Virus record (IMG/VR): IMGVR_UViG_3300012931_000046
Coordinates: 1 to 37,907 of that record
Direction: 5' to 3' (one strand)
DNA length: 37,907 nucleotides
From: a virus
A model generated the notes under the pieces. The model saw only the letters and a list, made by a program, of their open reading frames with translations. It searched no databases and had not been told where the DNA came from. Below, piece after piece: positions 5,970 through 12,440 of the stretch. A program made the translations under genes and the position numbers. How positions within the stretch are numbered: the first letter of the stretch is position 1; every line of letters starts with the position of its first letter.

Positions 5970-5998
5970 TGGACAAAGGTTCTTGATAGAATTATAAT
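5970..5998 (+). promoter_or_regulatory. Sigma70-type promoter upstream of replication genes
   Basis: TGGACA 5970-5975, a 17-nt spacer and a perfect TATAAT 5993-5998. The transcript would start near 6005 and begin with a hairpin region in which GTAG and CTAC enclose GGAA and TTCC (about 6008-6037). Confidence 0.7.
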
Positions 5999-6040
5999 GT
6001 AAGTAGAGTAGCAAGAGGAACTTGATTTCCAGACTACCTA

Positions 6041-6069
6041 TTGACAAGCGATAAATTTTAGATTATGCT
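6041..6069 (+). promoter_or_regulatory. Second promoter, before the attenuator
   Basis: TTGACA 6041-6046, a 17-nt spacer and TATGCT 6064-6069 (4 of 6 to consensus). The -35 lies in the context TATTGACAAG, which recurs at 12404 and 12617, suggesting a shared promoter class. Start would be near 6076. Confidence 0.6.
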
Positions 6070-6177
6070 TAATGTAATGTTTGGGACACATTAAGTTAAA
6101 TTTCAATTTTTCTGAATTCAGAGTAATGGAAACATTATTTTAGAAAAACACCCTGTCCCAAACAGTCGGGTGTTTTT
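6068..6177 (+). ncRNA. Probable attenuator or small RNA with self-complementary loops (R6)
   Basis: Hairpin 1 pairs 6068-6075 with 6088-6095 or, alternatively, 6075-6080 with 6088-6093, exposing TTGGGAC. Hairpin 2 pairs 6144-6153 with 6168-6177 and ends in a T-run, an intrinsic terminator, with an inner CTGT/ACAG pair and a CCCAA loop. GTTTGGGACA 6079-6088 is perfectly complementary to TGTCCCAAAC 6154-6163 in the terminator loop. It lies between a promoter and the replication operon, so it could act as a conditional terminator or as a stand-alone RNA of about 105 nt. Confidence 0.65.
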
Positions 6178-6191
6178 TGTTGATAAAAACT

Positions 6192-6263
6192 ATGAAAATA
6201 AAATATATTTGGCAAGAAATAAACGGATTTTATAAACTAATAAAAGTTGAAGTAGAAGAATGA
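6192..6263 (+). CDS. 23-residue leader peptide
   Basis: Starts after AAAAACT with MKIKYIWQEINGFYKLIKVE and ends one base before the initiator gene start at 6265. It sits just after the attenuator, as leader peptides do. Short length makes the call uncertain. Confidence 0.4.
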   Translation: MKIKYIWQEINGFYKLIKVEVEE

Positions 6264-6264
6264 T

Positions 6265-6837
6265 ATGGCTTCACCGCAAAAAGAAAATGGATTTATACCG
6301 ATTGCTACTGAAATTATCCAAGCTATGCAAAAAACATATTGGACAAGTTATGAAATAAGAATTATATTTTGTATTTTTGAAAAGACTTACGGCTGGCATA
6401 AAAAAGAAGATTGGATTGCATTATCTCAATTATCAAAAATGACAGGAATTTTACCACAGCACATTTCAAGGACTATAACTAAACTTATAAAAAGAAACAT
6501 AGTAATTAAAAACAAAGGAAAATTAAAATTTAATAAGAACTACGAACAATGGGATAAACTATTACCTAACGAGGTATTACCAAACGAGGTAATGGGTATT
6601 ACCAAACGAGGTAATAAACTATTACCTAACGAGGTAACCACAATAGATACTACAAAAGATAATATACAAAAGAAAGAAAATTTTTCTTTTAAAAGAACGA
6701 CGAACGAAACGAAACCCCGCCTGCCCCGCCTGCAACCGATAAAGAGGATAAATGACAGGTGTATTGTAGACGAACAGGGATTTTTAAAAAGGTTAGACCA
6801 TAATCCAAATAAAATAAGCAAATTATATGGAAAATAA
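6265..6837 (+). CDS. Replication initiator, lambda O-type N-terminal domain
   Basis: A 190-residue protein. Residues of about 6-95 (ENGFIPIATEIIQAMQK, then the winged-helix-like region LSQLSKMTGILPQHISRTIT and KLIKRNIVIKNKG) match the N-terminal DNA-binding domain of phage replication protein O. Lambda O binds iterons inside its own gene and recruits the helicase; here four iterons also lie inside the gene (6562-6637). Those encode repeated LPNEV blocks in the middle of the protein. The C-terminus is short and basic and overlaps the helicase gene by 11 nt. Confidence 0.82.
   Translation: MASPQKENGFIPIATEIIQAMQKTYWTSYEIRIIFCIFEKTYGWHKKEDWIALSQLSKMTGILPQHISRTITKLIKRNIVIKNKGKLKFNKNYEQWDKLLPNEVLPNEVMGITKRGNKLLPNEVTTIDTTKDNIQKKENFSFKRTTNETKPRLPRLQPIKRINDRCIVDEQGFLKRLDHNPNKISKLYGK
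6562..6637 (+). repeat. Four origin-like iterons inside the initiator gene
   Basis: The 16-bp unit TTACCAAACGAGGTAA, or TTACCTAACGAGGTAA, occurs at 6562-6577 (last base differs), 6577-6592, 6599-6614 and 6622-6637. Each has inverted ends TTACC/GGTAA. The third copy is in a different reading frame (encoding TKRGN rather than PNEV), so DNA rather than protein is conserved. An A-rich tract of about 6641-6695 follows and could be the unwinding element. Confidence 0.8.
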
Positions 6838-7771
6838 ATCAATAGAGGAATTAGAAGAAGAATTTGAGGCAATAGAGAAAGAGTGTGATGCCTCGGAACA
6901 AGAATGGCAATTCAAACAATCTTTAAGAGAATACAAAGGTGAAGACCAGATTATTAGTTTTCAAGACTGGAAGAAAAATAACAAAGATGTAAATAAAAAA
7001 GGTTTCTCTTCTGGCTTAGTAGAATTAGACGATATTACAAACGGATTTCATAAAGGAGATTTAATAACCATTACAGGAGAAACAGGACAAGGTAAAACTT
7101 CTTTTGCTCAATTTCTTACAATGGAATTTTCTGACAATAAAATAAAGAGTCTTTGGTTTTCTTACGAAATGCCAGTAAATAACTTTTTAATGAAATTTGA
7201 AGAACTCCCAGACGGATACTTGCCAAAAGTTTTAACTGAAAGAAATATTACTTGGATTGAAAGGAAAATTGTTGAGGGAATTGTAAAGTTTGGTATTGAA
7301 TGTGTGTTTATAGACCACTTACATTATTTGTTTGATTTAAGTAGTAAAGTAAATGCAAGTCTTGTAATCGGGGACATAATGCGTAATTTAAAAATAATAG
7401 CAAAGAAGTATAATATAACTATATTCATCTTAGCTCACACTGGAAAAAGTAGAGAAGATGGAAGTGTCGGATTAGATAACATAAGAGATAGCTCATTTGT
7501 GGCACAAGAGTCAGATTATGTAATCGCAGTTTGGAGAGTTAAATCACAAAAGAGTAAAGATTTAATTAGAGCAGATGGAATTGAATATACTCCTTTTTCA
7601 AAGATATTCGTTGCTAAAAATCGGTATACCGGAACAGTCGCATCAATAAATACAAGATATGTAAAAGGAAAATATATTTACGAAAGGGAAGACGGTAAAA
7701 TCCCAACGCAGAGAGAGCAACAAAAAGATATGGCAAACGATGAAATAAATGTTAATCAAATGTTCAAATGA
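6827..7771 (+). CDS. DnaB-like replicative helicase (RecA-fold core)
   Basis: A 314-residue protein. Walker A is GETGQGKTS at about residues 84-92, and Walker B is CVFIDHLHYL near 165. These are followed by FILAHTGKSREDGSVGLDNI and an arginine-containing segment SDYVIAVWR, as in SF4 helicases. An acidic coiled N-terminus of about 35 residues replaces the usual DnaB N-terminal domain. It would unwind DNA at the iteron origin with help from the upstream initiator, and no phage polymerase is seen, so the host replisome is probably used. A recombinase-like RecA-fold ATPase is the alternative. Confidence 0.82.
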   Translation: MENKSIEELEEEFEAIEKECDASEQEWQFKQSLREYKGEDQIISFQDWKKNNKDVNKKGFSSGLVELDDITNGFHKGDLITITGETGQGKTSFAQFLTMEFSDNKIKSLWFSYEMPVNNFLMKFEELPDGYLPKVLTERNITWIERKIVEGIVKFGIECVFIDHLHYLFDLSSKVNASLVIGDIMRNLKIIAKKYNITIFILAHTGKSREDGSVGLDNIRDSSFVAQESDYVIAVWRVKSQKSKDLIRADGIEYTPFSKIFVAKNRYTGTVASINTRYVKGKYIYEREDGKIPTQREQQKDMANDEINVNQMFK

Positions 7772-7929
7772 TGTCAAAAGAAAACTATCTGTTTACAAAA
7801 AAACTTTATTACAGATTGATGCTTAATTTTAAAAAGAAAGGAGATGAAAAAAACTATGAATGGGCAAAAAACGGCTGGCAAGAAATTGAAGAATTGTATA
7901 AATCCTTTGATTTTAAAAGCATATATTAA
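7768..7929 (+). CDS. Small hypothetical protein, coupled to helicase
   Basis: 53 residues starting MMSKENYLFTKKLYYRLMLN, overlapping the helicase stop by 4 nt. It is basic and aromatic with WAKNGWQEIEELYKSF. Overlap and conserved-looking composition support it as a gene. No function recognised. Confidence 0.55.
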   Translation: MMSKENYLFTKKLYYRLMLNFKKKGDEKNYEWAKNGWQEIEELYKSFDFKSIY

Positions 7930-7953
7930 AGAAACAAAAAATAAATTTTAGAT

Positions 7954-8241
7954 ATGAAACTTTTAACTCTTTGTAAGATACATAATTATACTTGTTATTG
8001 GTGTCATAAGAAATTTGATATTGAGGATTTAAGCCGAGACCATATAAAACCCAAAAATGGTAAAACAAGTCTTTCGGGAAAGTGTGTATTATCTTGCATA
8101 TTCTGCAATCAAAAAAGAGGAAATAAAGATTTTGATTATTTTAGAGAAGAATTAGTAAAAGAACGAAAAATGCAAAAAGATATATTTAATGAAAATATGG
8201 AAAGATTAGAAAAAATAGAAAAAAGATTATTAAGCAAATAA
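7954..8241 (+). CDS. HNH endonuclease
   Basis: A 95-residue protein with the full compact HNH layout: CYWCHKKF, then SRDHIKPKNG containing the catalytic DH, then CIFCNQKRGNKD with the second Cys pair and Asn. The C-terminal 35 residues form a charged helix. This is a typical free-standing phage HNH enzyme and is probably a mobile homing nuclease. It lies between the replication genes and the methyltransferase region, with only 1 nt before the next gene. Confidence 0.85.
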   Translation: MKLLTLCKIHNYTCYWCHKKFDIEDLSRDHIKPKNGKTSLSGKCVLSCIFCNQKRGNKDFDYFREELVKERKMQKDIFNENMERLEKIEKRLLSK

Positions 8242-8242
8242 T

Positions 8243-8542
8243 ATGTCATCTTTCAAAGTATTCAACATACCAATTACAGACGAGTTAAGAAATGGACAAC
8301 TATTTTGGCATCTTGGAATACATAAACCTTTTTACTACAAAGACGGAATGAGAATAGGAATAAACGAGAGAATTATTGAACACGCACAAAGGGCAGGAGT
8401 TTATGAATTTATTGTTAATGGAAAGAATATCAGAGTGCCTAAGTCTTTAAAGGAAAAGAAGAAGTTGAAAGAATATGAAGTTAAAGCCAGTCTATTCGGA
8501 AAGGAGAATGATTATATAATTTACTATTTTAAAATATGTTAG
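8243..8542 (+). CDS. Hypothetical protein ending in a repeated sequence
   Basis: A 99-residue protein, MSSFKVFNIPITDELRNGQL at the start, basic in the middle. Its last 14 or so residues (GKENDYIIYYFKIC) are encoded by the 41-bp repeat shared with the gene ending at 10578, although the two proteins are otherwise dissimilar. It overlaps the methyltransferase start by 7 nt. No family recognised. Confidence 0.65.
   Translation: MSSFKVFNIPITDELRNGQLFWHLGIHKPFYYKDGMRIGINERIIEHAQRAGVYEFIVNGKNIRVPKSLKEKKKLKEYEVKASLFGKENDYIIYYFKIC
8498..8538 (+). repeat. 41-bp direct repeat, left copy
   Basis: Identical to 10537-10577. It encodes GKENDYIIYYFKI at the end of one gene and supplies a purine-rich site and the ATG of the next. 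The two copies lie about 2.0 kb apart and enclose the methyltransferase, the LAGLIDADG nuclease and several small genes. Confidence 0.92.
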
Positions 8543-9288
8543 AAATTAAAGATATAATAAATAAAGTCCACTGTGCAGATTGTTTGGAATTTATGAAACA
8601 AATCCCTGATAAAAGTATAGACCTTGTGCTGACAGACCCGCCGTATGGGATAACAGCGTGTAAGTGGGATAATGAATTAAATTTTACTAACTTTTGGAAA
8701 GAAACAAAAAGAGTAATAAAAGAAAATGGAGCAATTTTAGTTTTTGGAACTGAACCGTTTAGTAGCAAATTGAGGATTAGTAATTTAGATATGTTTAAAT
8801 ATGATTGGATATGGCACAAGTCTATTCCAACGGGAATGATGTCGGCAAAATATATGCCAATGAAAAATCATGAGATAATATCTGTTTTTGGAAATAAAAT
8901 AAACTTTTATCCGCAAAAAGAAGAACGAAGTAAAAATACTCACAGAACAGGACAAGGTAAAATATACATAAATAATTCAGAACATAACAAAGGATTTTCT
9001 GTTATTAGGAAAGAACCGCCAGAATTAAGGAATCCAACAACTGTAAGGTATTTTCCAAATGTGGCAAGGCACAATTCCAAACACCCAACACAAAAGCCAA
9101 CTTCTCTTATGGGATACTTAATAAAAACATACAGCAACGAAAACGATACTATCCTTGACCCCTTTCTCGGCTCTGGCACAACTTGTGTGGCGGCTAAACA
9201 ATTAAAGCGTAATTATATCGGTATTGAAATTAGTCCCAAGTATTGCCAGATTGCCAAGCAACGGCTACGGCAGGATATATTGTTGTAG
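8536..9288 (+). CDS. DNA methyltransferase (DPPY class)
   Basis: A 250-residue protein with motif IV DPPYG at residues 34-38 and the AdoMet-binding motif I DPFLGSGTT at 208-216, the motif order of beta-class N6-adenine or N4-cytosine methyltransferases. It probably modifies phage DNA against host restriction. No partner restriction gene is present. Base composition changes within the gene: from about 9130 the 3' end is richer in G+C than the first two thirds. A second, AT-rich copy of the last 33 residues lies after the LAGLIDADG gene (9725-9826), suggesting that this 3' end was replaced. Confidence 0.9.
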   Translation: MLEIKDIINKVHCADCLEFMKQIPDKSIDLVLTDPPYGITACKWDNELNFTNFWKETKRVIKENGAILVFGTEPFSSKLRISNLDMFKYDWIWHKSIPTGMMSAKYMPMKNHEIISVFGNKINFYPQKEERSKNTHRTGQGKIYINNSEHNKGFSVIRKEPPELRNPTTVRYFPNVARHNSKHPTQKPTSLMGYLIKTYSNENDTILDPFLGSGTTCVAAKQLKRNYIGIEISPKYCQIAKQRLRQDILL

Positions 9289-9292
9289 GTAG

Positions 9293-9320
9293 TTGACAAC
9301 TGCACCATAGGGAGTATAAT
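9293..9320 (+). promoter_or_regulatory. Strong sigma70-type promoter for the LAGLIDADG gene
   Basis: Perfect TTGACA 9293-9298 and TATAAT 9315-9320 with a 16-nt spacer. Only 6 nt separate the -10 box from ATG 9327, so the mRNA probably starts at or next to the start codon (leaderless). Confidence 0.82.
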
Positions 9321-9326
9321 TAAAGT

Positions 9327-9725
9327 ATGAAAACAACATTTGCATATATCGCTGGCTTCATAGACGGCGAAGGTTATTTAGGATTAGCGGTCAGGAAAAA
9401 TTCTTTTAAGGCAAGGTTAATGATTTCAAACTGCAACCTTGAATTATTAAAACATATCCAAAAGATAATCGGTGGGTATATTAGTAAAAAGTCAAAACGA
9501 GATGGCTGGACACAAGGATACAATTTAACCGTAGGTTATCTTGAAACTTGGTTGCCCGAAGTCTTACCATATTTAGTCGGGAAAAAGGAGAAGGCAAAAT
9601 TACTTTTAGAAGCGACAAAACTTTTGAACGAAAGAAAAAAGAAAACAAATATGGCTGGCGATTTGAACTTAAAAAGATTGCAAGAGATAAACTTATTATT
9701 GAGAAAAAAAGAATGGTTAATTTAG
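9327..9725 (+). CDS. LAGLIDADG homing endonuclease
   Basis: A 132-residue protein. YIAGFIDGEGYLG at residues of about 7-19 is the LAGLIDADG motif with the catalytic acidic residue, followed by the expected fold (LMISNCNLELLKHIQKIIGG and a basic strand region). One motif only, so it should act as a homodimer. It lies between the intact methyltransferase and a duplicated methyltransferase tail, pointing to invasion of the methyltransferase gene close to its GSGTT motif. It has its own promoter, independent of the host gene. Confidence 0.9.
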   Translation: MKTTFAYIAGFIDGEGYLGLAVRKNSFKARLMISNCNLELLKHIQKIIGGYISKKSKRDGWTQGYNLTVGYLETWLPEVLPYLVGKKEKAKLLLEATKLLNERKKKTNMAGDLNLKRLQEINLLLRKKEWLI

Positions 9726-9826
9726 TAGCCTGTAAGCAACTTAAAAGAAACTTTATAGGAATAGAGATAAGTCAGAAATACGTTGACATAGCAAAGGGAA
9801 GATTAAGACAAGAAATACTATTTTAG
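9713..9826 (+). pseudogene. Duplicated methyltransferase C-terminal remnant
   Basis: From about 9725 this frame encodes VACKQLKRNFIGIEISQKYV and continues to RQEILF. That is 25 of 33 residues identical to the end of the methyltransferase at 8536-9288. The DNA is more diverged and more AT-rich than that copy. The frame could be translated as a 37-residue peptide from ATG 9713, overlapping the end of the LAGLIDADG gene by 13 nt. It is best read as the original 3' end displaced by homing-nuclease insertion; a second exon is the main alternative. Confidence 0.8.
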
Positions 9827-9840
9827 AGGATAAAGAAGTT

Positions 9841-9875
9841 ATTGCCTGATAAATTAGGGCAAAGAATTAAGATTA
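9841..9875 (+). repeat. 35-bp leader repeat, copy 1
   Basis: Identical to 11528-11562. It contains a hairpin (TTGCCT/GGGCAA around a loop with TGATAAATT) and lies just upstream of a start codon in both places. In the second copy it also encodes the end of the upstream gene. Confidence 0.88.
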
Positions 9876-9881
9876 ATTATT

Positions 9882-10148
9882 ATGTTATTTACTTCTAAAA
9901 TTAATCCTGTTTTATTGCTAAAACAAAATGGATATATCAAAAACGACACTGGTAATAATTTTGGATTTGTCAGATATGTAGAAAACGGGAATAGATTTCA
10001 CGCTTTAATAATGAAAAATAACGATATAGATTTACACTTTGACACAGCAAAAACTAAAAATGGGATAAAAATACATATATCTACAAAATGGGAAGGATTA
10101 AAAAGACTACGAAAAGAAATTAACAAAATTAAAAATTATCAAGTTTAA
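9882..10148 (+). CDS. Hypothetical protein
   Basis: 88 residues starting MLFTSKINPVLLLKQNGYIK, beta-like in the middle (FGFVRYVENGNRFHALIM) with a basic helical end (EGLKRLRKEINKIKNY). The leader carries the repeated hairpin module and ATTATTATG. No family recognised. Confidence 0.65.
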   Translation: MLFTSKINPVLLLKQNGYIKNDTGNNFGFVRYVENGNRFHALIMKNNDIDLHFDTAKTKNGIKIHISTKWEGLKRLRKEINKIKNYQV

Positions 10149-10167
10149 GATTATTAAATAAATTATT

Positions 10168-10350
10168 ATGAAGATAGAAACTAAAAAAACTAAGACATTA
10201 AAAAGATTTCCAGAATATGATTTAATTCCTACAAGCCATTTATTAGACAGTGTTTGGTTAAAAAAAGATAAATCAGCGGTAAAAATAGTTTTTGCAACAG
10301 GAGAAGTATTAGACTTTAGAGAACTAAAAGAAAACGAACAAAGTATTTAA
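10168..10350 (+). CDS. Hypothetical small protein, KTSC-like tail (tentative)
   Basis: 60 residues. The segment HLLDSVWLKKDKSAVKIVFA and following TGEVLDFREL resembles the beta-strand pattern of small KTSC-type proteins, but the match is loose. The leader TAAGATTATTAAATAAATTA recurs before the gene at 11577. Confidence 0.55.
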   Translation: MKIETKKTKTLKRFPEYDLIPTSHLLDSVWLKKDKSAVKIVFATGEVLDFRELKENEQSI

Positions 10351-10351
10351 C

Positions 10352-10380
10352 CTCCCAGTAAAATGGGATAAACTATGAAA
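10352..10380 (+). repeat. 29-bp hairpin start module, copy 1
   Basis: Identical to 11659-11687. It forms TCCCA-GTAAAA-TGGGA and then GATAAACT just before the ATG, so a 5-bp hairpin sits about 8 nt upstream of the start codon where a ribosome site would be expected. Confidence 0.88.
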
Positions 10381-10578
10381 ACAAAACCATATATAACATT
10401 AAGAGATAGACAATGGAAAGGTAAAGAGTGGTTTACAAGTTGGAGAAGTCAGAAGAATATCAGAAGACTAACAGACGAAGAAGCTAAACCTTTTTTAGAA
10501 GACGGAACGATTAAAGAAGTTATACCGCCAGAATATGGAAAGGAGAATGATTATATAATTTACTATTTTAAAATATGA
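10375..10578 (+). CDS. Hypothetical protein sharing the repeated C-terminus
   Basis: 67 residues starting MKTKPYITLRDRQWKGKEWF, rich in Trp, Arg and Lys. Its end, GKENDYIIYYFKI, is encoded by the 41-bp repeat also found at the end of the gene at 8243-8542. It uses hairpin start module copy 1 and overlaps the next start (ATGA). Function unknown. Confidence 0.6.
   Translation: MKTKPYITLRDRQWKGKEWFTSWRSQKNIRRLTDEEAKPFLEDGTIKEVIPPEYGKENDYIIYYFKI
10537..10577 (+). repeat. 41-bp direct repeat, right copy
   Basis: Identical to 8498-8538. Recombination between the copies would remove or duplicate the segment carrying the methyltransferase and homing nuclease. Confidence 0.92.
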
Positions 10579-10751
10579 AATATAGAAAAATTAAAAAAAA
10601 CGATAAACTACCAGAACTTCCAAAAGGTATAAAACCAATTTATATCTTAAAAGATGAAATTTATACTTATATTTTTGGAGAAATGAATGGAAAAAGATAT
10701 ACATTTACTTGGGACAGATTGTCAAAATATCCTAATAATATTAATACTTAG
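10575..10751 (+). CDS. Hypothetical small protein
   Basis: 58 residues starting MKYRKIKKNDKLPELPKGIK, with an aromatic beta-like half (IYTYIFGEMNGKRYTFTWDR). Its ATG comes from the 41-bp repeat and overlaps the previous stop. No family recognised. Confidence 0.6.
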   Translation: MKYRKIKKNDKLPELPKGIKPIYILKDEIYTYIFGEMNGKRYTFTWDRLSKYPNNINT

Positions 10752-10786
10752 AGGATAAAGAAGTTAATATAATTAAATTAAATAAT

Positions 10787-11536
10787 ATGAAACTAAATCA
10801 AATATACAATGAATTAGAAACAAGTTCGTCTAGTCAGTTTTCAAATGGAAGTGGCACTATAAATTCAAATTGGGGAGTAATGTCAGCTAATCCAACTTGG
10901 AACAGTGATACTAAAAAAGTAAATATAACAACAAAGATAGTAAAGTGGTTAGGTTTATATGTAAAAACAAAATTTACAGAAATTGAACCAGAAGTATTCT
11001 TTGACACTCTCAAAAGAAATAAAAAAGAAGTTAAAATTATAGATGGTATAGTAGATAAATATTTAATTAGTATTAAAAAAGCAGAACAGTTTGGACAAAT
11101 TGCACTTGCAGAGAAAATGAAAGACGAAATTGAAGTTGTTAAAAAAGAGGCATTAGCAGTAGTAAATGGCGTAAAAGAATATTTAACTGAACAACAAGTA
11201 GATAAGTTAATGAAGAAATCCAGTAAAAATATAGAAATAGATAATATCAAAAACTTTGTTAGACATTTACCAGAAAACTTAATTGAGAAAGTAGAGAAAT
11301 TAAAAAAAGATAATGTTTTTGATAGTTATGTAATAATGCATTACGACCCTAAAAAAGAGAATACAGAATTGACTAAAAAAGAAAAATCGAAGAAGAAAGA
11401 CCCTATACTTTTCGGCTTAATAAAAGGTTCTCGTAATTTATATTTTATAGGCGATTGGGTTGATGAATATTGTGATTTAACTTTAAAAGAAGCAGTAGCA
11501 ATAATTGAGGATAAAACTAAAAAGATTATTGCCTGA
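10787..11536 (+). CDS. Hypothetical protein
   Basis: A 249-residue, lysine- and glutamate-rich protein. The N-terminal 60 residues are Ser/Asn-rich (SSSSQFSNGSGTINSNWGVM), the middle looks helical, and the end (KDPILFGLIKGSRNLYFIGD and on) resembles an alpha/beta module. There is no recognised motif, membrane span or signal peptide. It is the largest unassigned gene of the early region and is preceded by GAGGATAAAGAAGTTA, also seen before 9841. The family is unknown to me. Confidence 0.75.
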   Translation: MKLNQIYNELETSSSSQFSNGSGTINSNWGVMSANPTWNSDTKKVNITTKIVKWLGLYVKTKFTEIEPEVFFDTLKRNKKEVKIIDGIVDKYLISIKKAEQFGQIALAEKMKDEIEVVKKEALAVVNGVKEYLTEQQVDKLMKKSSKNIEIDNIKNFVRHLPENLIEKVEKLKKDNVFDSYVIMHYDPKKENTELTKKEKSKKKDPILFGLIKGSRNLYFIGDWVDEYCDLTLKEAVAIIEDKTKKIIA

Positions 11537-11562
11537 TAAATTAGGGCAAAGAATTAAGATTA
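11528..11562 (+). repeat. 35-bp leader repeat, copy 2
   Basis: Identical to 9841-9875, spanning the last codons of the gene at 10787 and the leader of the membrane peptide at 11577. Confidence 0.88.
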
Positions 11563-11576
11563 TTAAATAAATTATT

Positions 11577-11654
11577 ATGGATAGAGAAATGTTTTTAATC
11601 GGTGTTTTTATAGGGTTTGTTATCGGAGTATTAAGCTTATTATTTAGACTTTAA
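11577..11654 (+). CDS. 25-residue single-span membrane peptide
   Basis: Starts MDREMFLIGVFIGFVIGVLS and is one hydrophobic span with a charged start and an Arg near the end. The leader contains repeated hairpin and AT-rich modules, which supports expression. Function unknown. Confidence 0.5.
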   Translation: MDREMFLIGVFIGFVIGVLSLLFRL

Positions 11655-11658
11655 CCAT

Positions 11659-11687
11659 CTCCCAGTAAAATGGGATAAACTATGAAA
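11659..11687 (+). repeat. 29-bp hairpin start module, copy 2
   Basis: Identical to 10352-10380, directly before and including the start codon at 11682. Confidence 0.88.
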
Positions 11688-11978
11688 GACTTAAAACAAA
11701 AAGTATTAGATTGGTTAAAAGAAAACGGAGTTGATATTACAGGTAAAAGAGTAAGAGTATATAATTATCGTGGAATACCAGAAGTAAGAATTTATAACGA
11801 ACCTATTGATTTTCTTAATAGCAAAAAATCAAGGAGACGCCTTAAAGAACCAGACGAATACGGCAATAATTGCACCTATGGAATACACAGCAGAAAAATA
11901 TCAACTTATACGCATATATCAGAAAGTGATTTACAAAACGAAGACGAAAAGAAATTTATTTTGGAACAATTTAAATGA
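11682..11978 (+). CDS. Hypothetical protein
   Basis: 98 residues starting MKDLKQKVLDWLKENGVDIT, with charged helices and an Arg-rich middle (RVRVYNYRGIPEVRIYNEPI). It overlaps the NinG-like gene by 4 nt, suggesting a shared operon. No family recognised. Confidence 0.65.
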   Translation: MKDLKQKVLDWLKENGVDITGKRVRVYNYRGIPEVRIYNEPIDFLNSKKSRRRLKEPDEYGNNCTYGIHSRKISTYTHISESDLQNEDEKKFILEQFK

Positions 11979-12352
11979 AACTTGAAAGGAAATCAATCAA
12001 ACAATTGAAAGACCAATGTTGGAAACTATGTAGCGAGTATATCAGAAAAAGAGAAGATAGATGTTTTACTTGCGACTCAACAGAAAATAATTGTCAGGCA
12101 GGACACTGGAAGCACGGACATACTAAATTAACTTTCTTTGAACCAGACAATATCCACCGACAATGTCGCAGATGTAATCTTTACCTTAGTGGCAATGAAG
12201 TTGAATACACTTTGCGAATGATTAAAAGATATGGTTGGGATAGAGTTGAAGAATTAGACAAGTTAAGTAAAAACGGCAAAGTCCACACAAGACAAGACAT
12301 TATTAAGTGGATTAAATATTATCAAGATAAAATTAAAGAATTAAGTTTATGA
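11975..12352 (+). CDS. ninG: NinG/Rap-like recombination endonuclease
   Basis: A 125-residue protein. CFTCDSTENNCQAGHWKHG is followed by PDNIHRQCRRCNLYLSGNEV, giving two CxxC pairs around an AGH motif. This is the pattern of phage lambda NinG (Rap), an HNH-related nuclease that acts on branched DNA in phage recombination. Lambda NinG is longer, so this is a compact relative. It could help resolve replication or packaging intermediates. Confidence 0.8.
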   Translation: MKLERKSIKQLKDQCWKLCSEYIRKREDRCFTCDSTENNCQAGHWKHGHTKLTFFEPDNIHRQCRRCNLYLSGNEVEYTLRMIKRYGWDRVEELDKLSKNGKVHTRQDIIKWIKYYQDKIKELSL

Positions 12353-12423
12353 CAAAAAGAATTAAGTTAGAATTATGGTCAGAGTGCGAAATGTTGTACA
12401 AGGTATTGACAAGCAATAAATAA
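12349..12423 (+). CDS. 24-residue peptide after the NinG-like gene
   Basis: Starts MTKRIKLELWSECEMLYKVL and overlaps the previous stop (ATGA). Its last codons contain the -35 box of the next promoter. It may be a real coupled peptide or only an open stretch. Confidence 0.35.
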   Translation: MTKRIKLELWSECEMLYKVLTSNK

Positions 12424-12434
12424 AAGATTAGTAT
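12406..12434 (+). promoter_or_regulatory. Promoter for the HTH gene
   Basis: TTGACA 12406-12411, a 17-nt spacer and TAGTAT 12429-12434 (overlapping TATAAA 12432-12437). The -35 context TATTGACAAG matches 6040 and 12617. The start codon at 12441 is 6 nt past the -10 box, again fitting a leaderless mRNA. Confidence 0.65.
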
Positions 12435-12440
12435 AAAAGT

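Noticed and set aside
9548-9712. Longer ORF beginning at 9548 that reaches the methyltransferase remnant
   Set aside because: Its first part is an out-of-frame reading of the LAGLIDADG gene; only the section from about 9713 shows homology.
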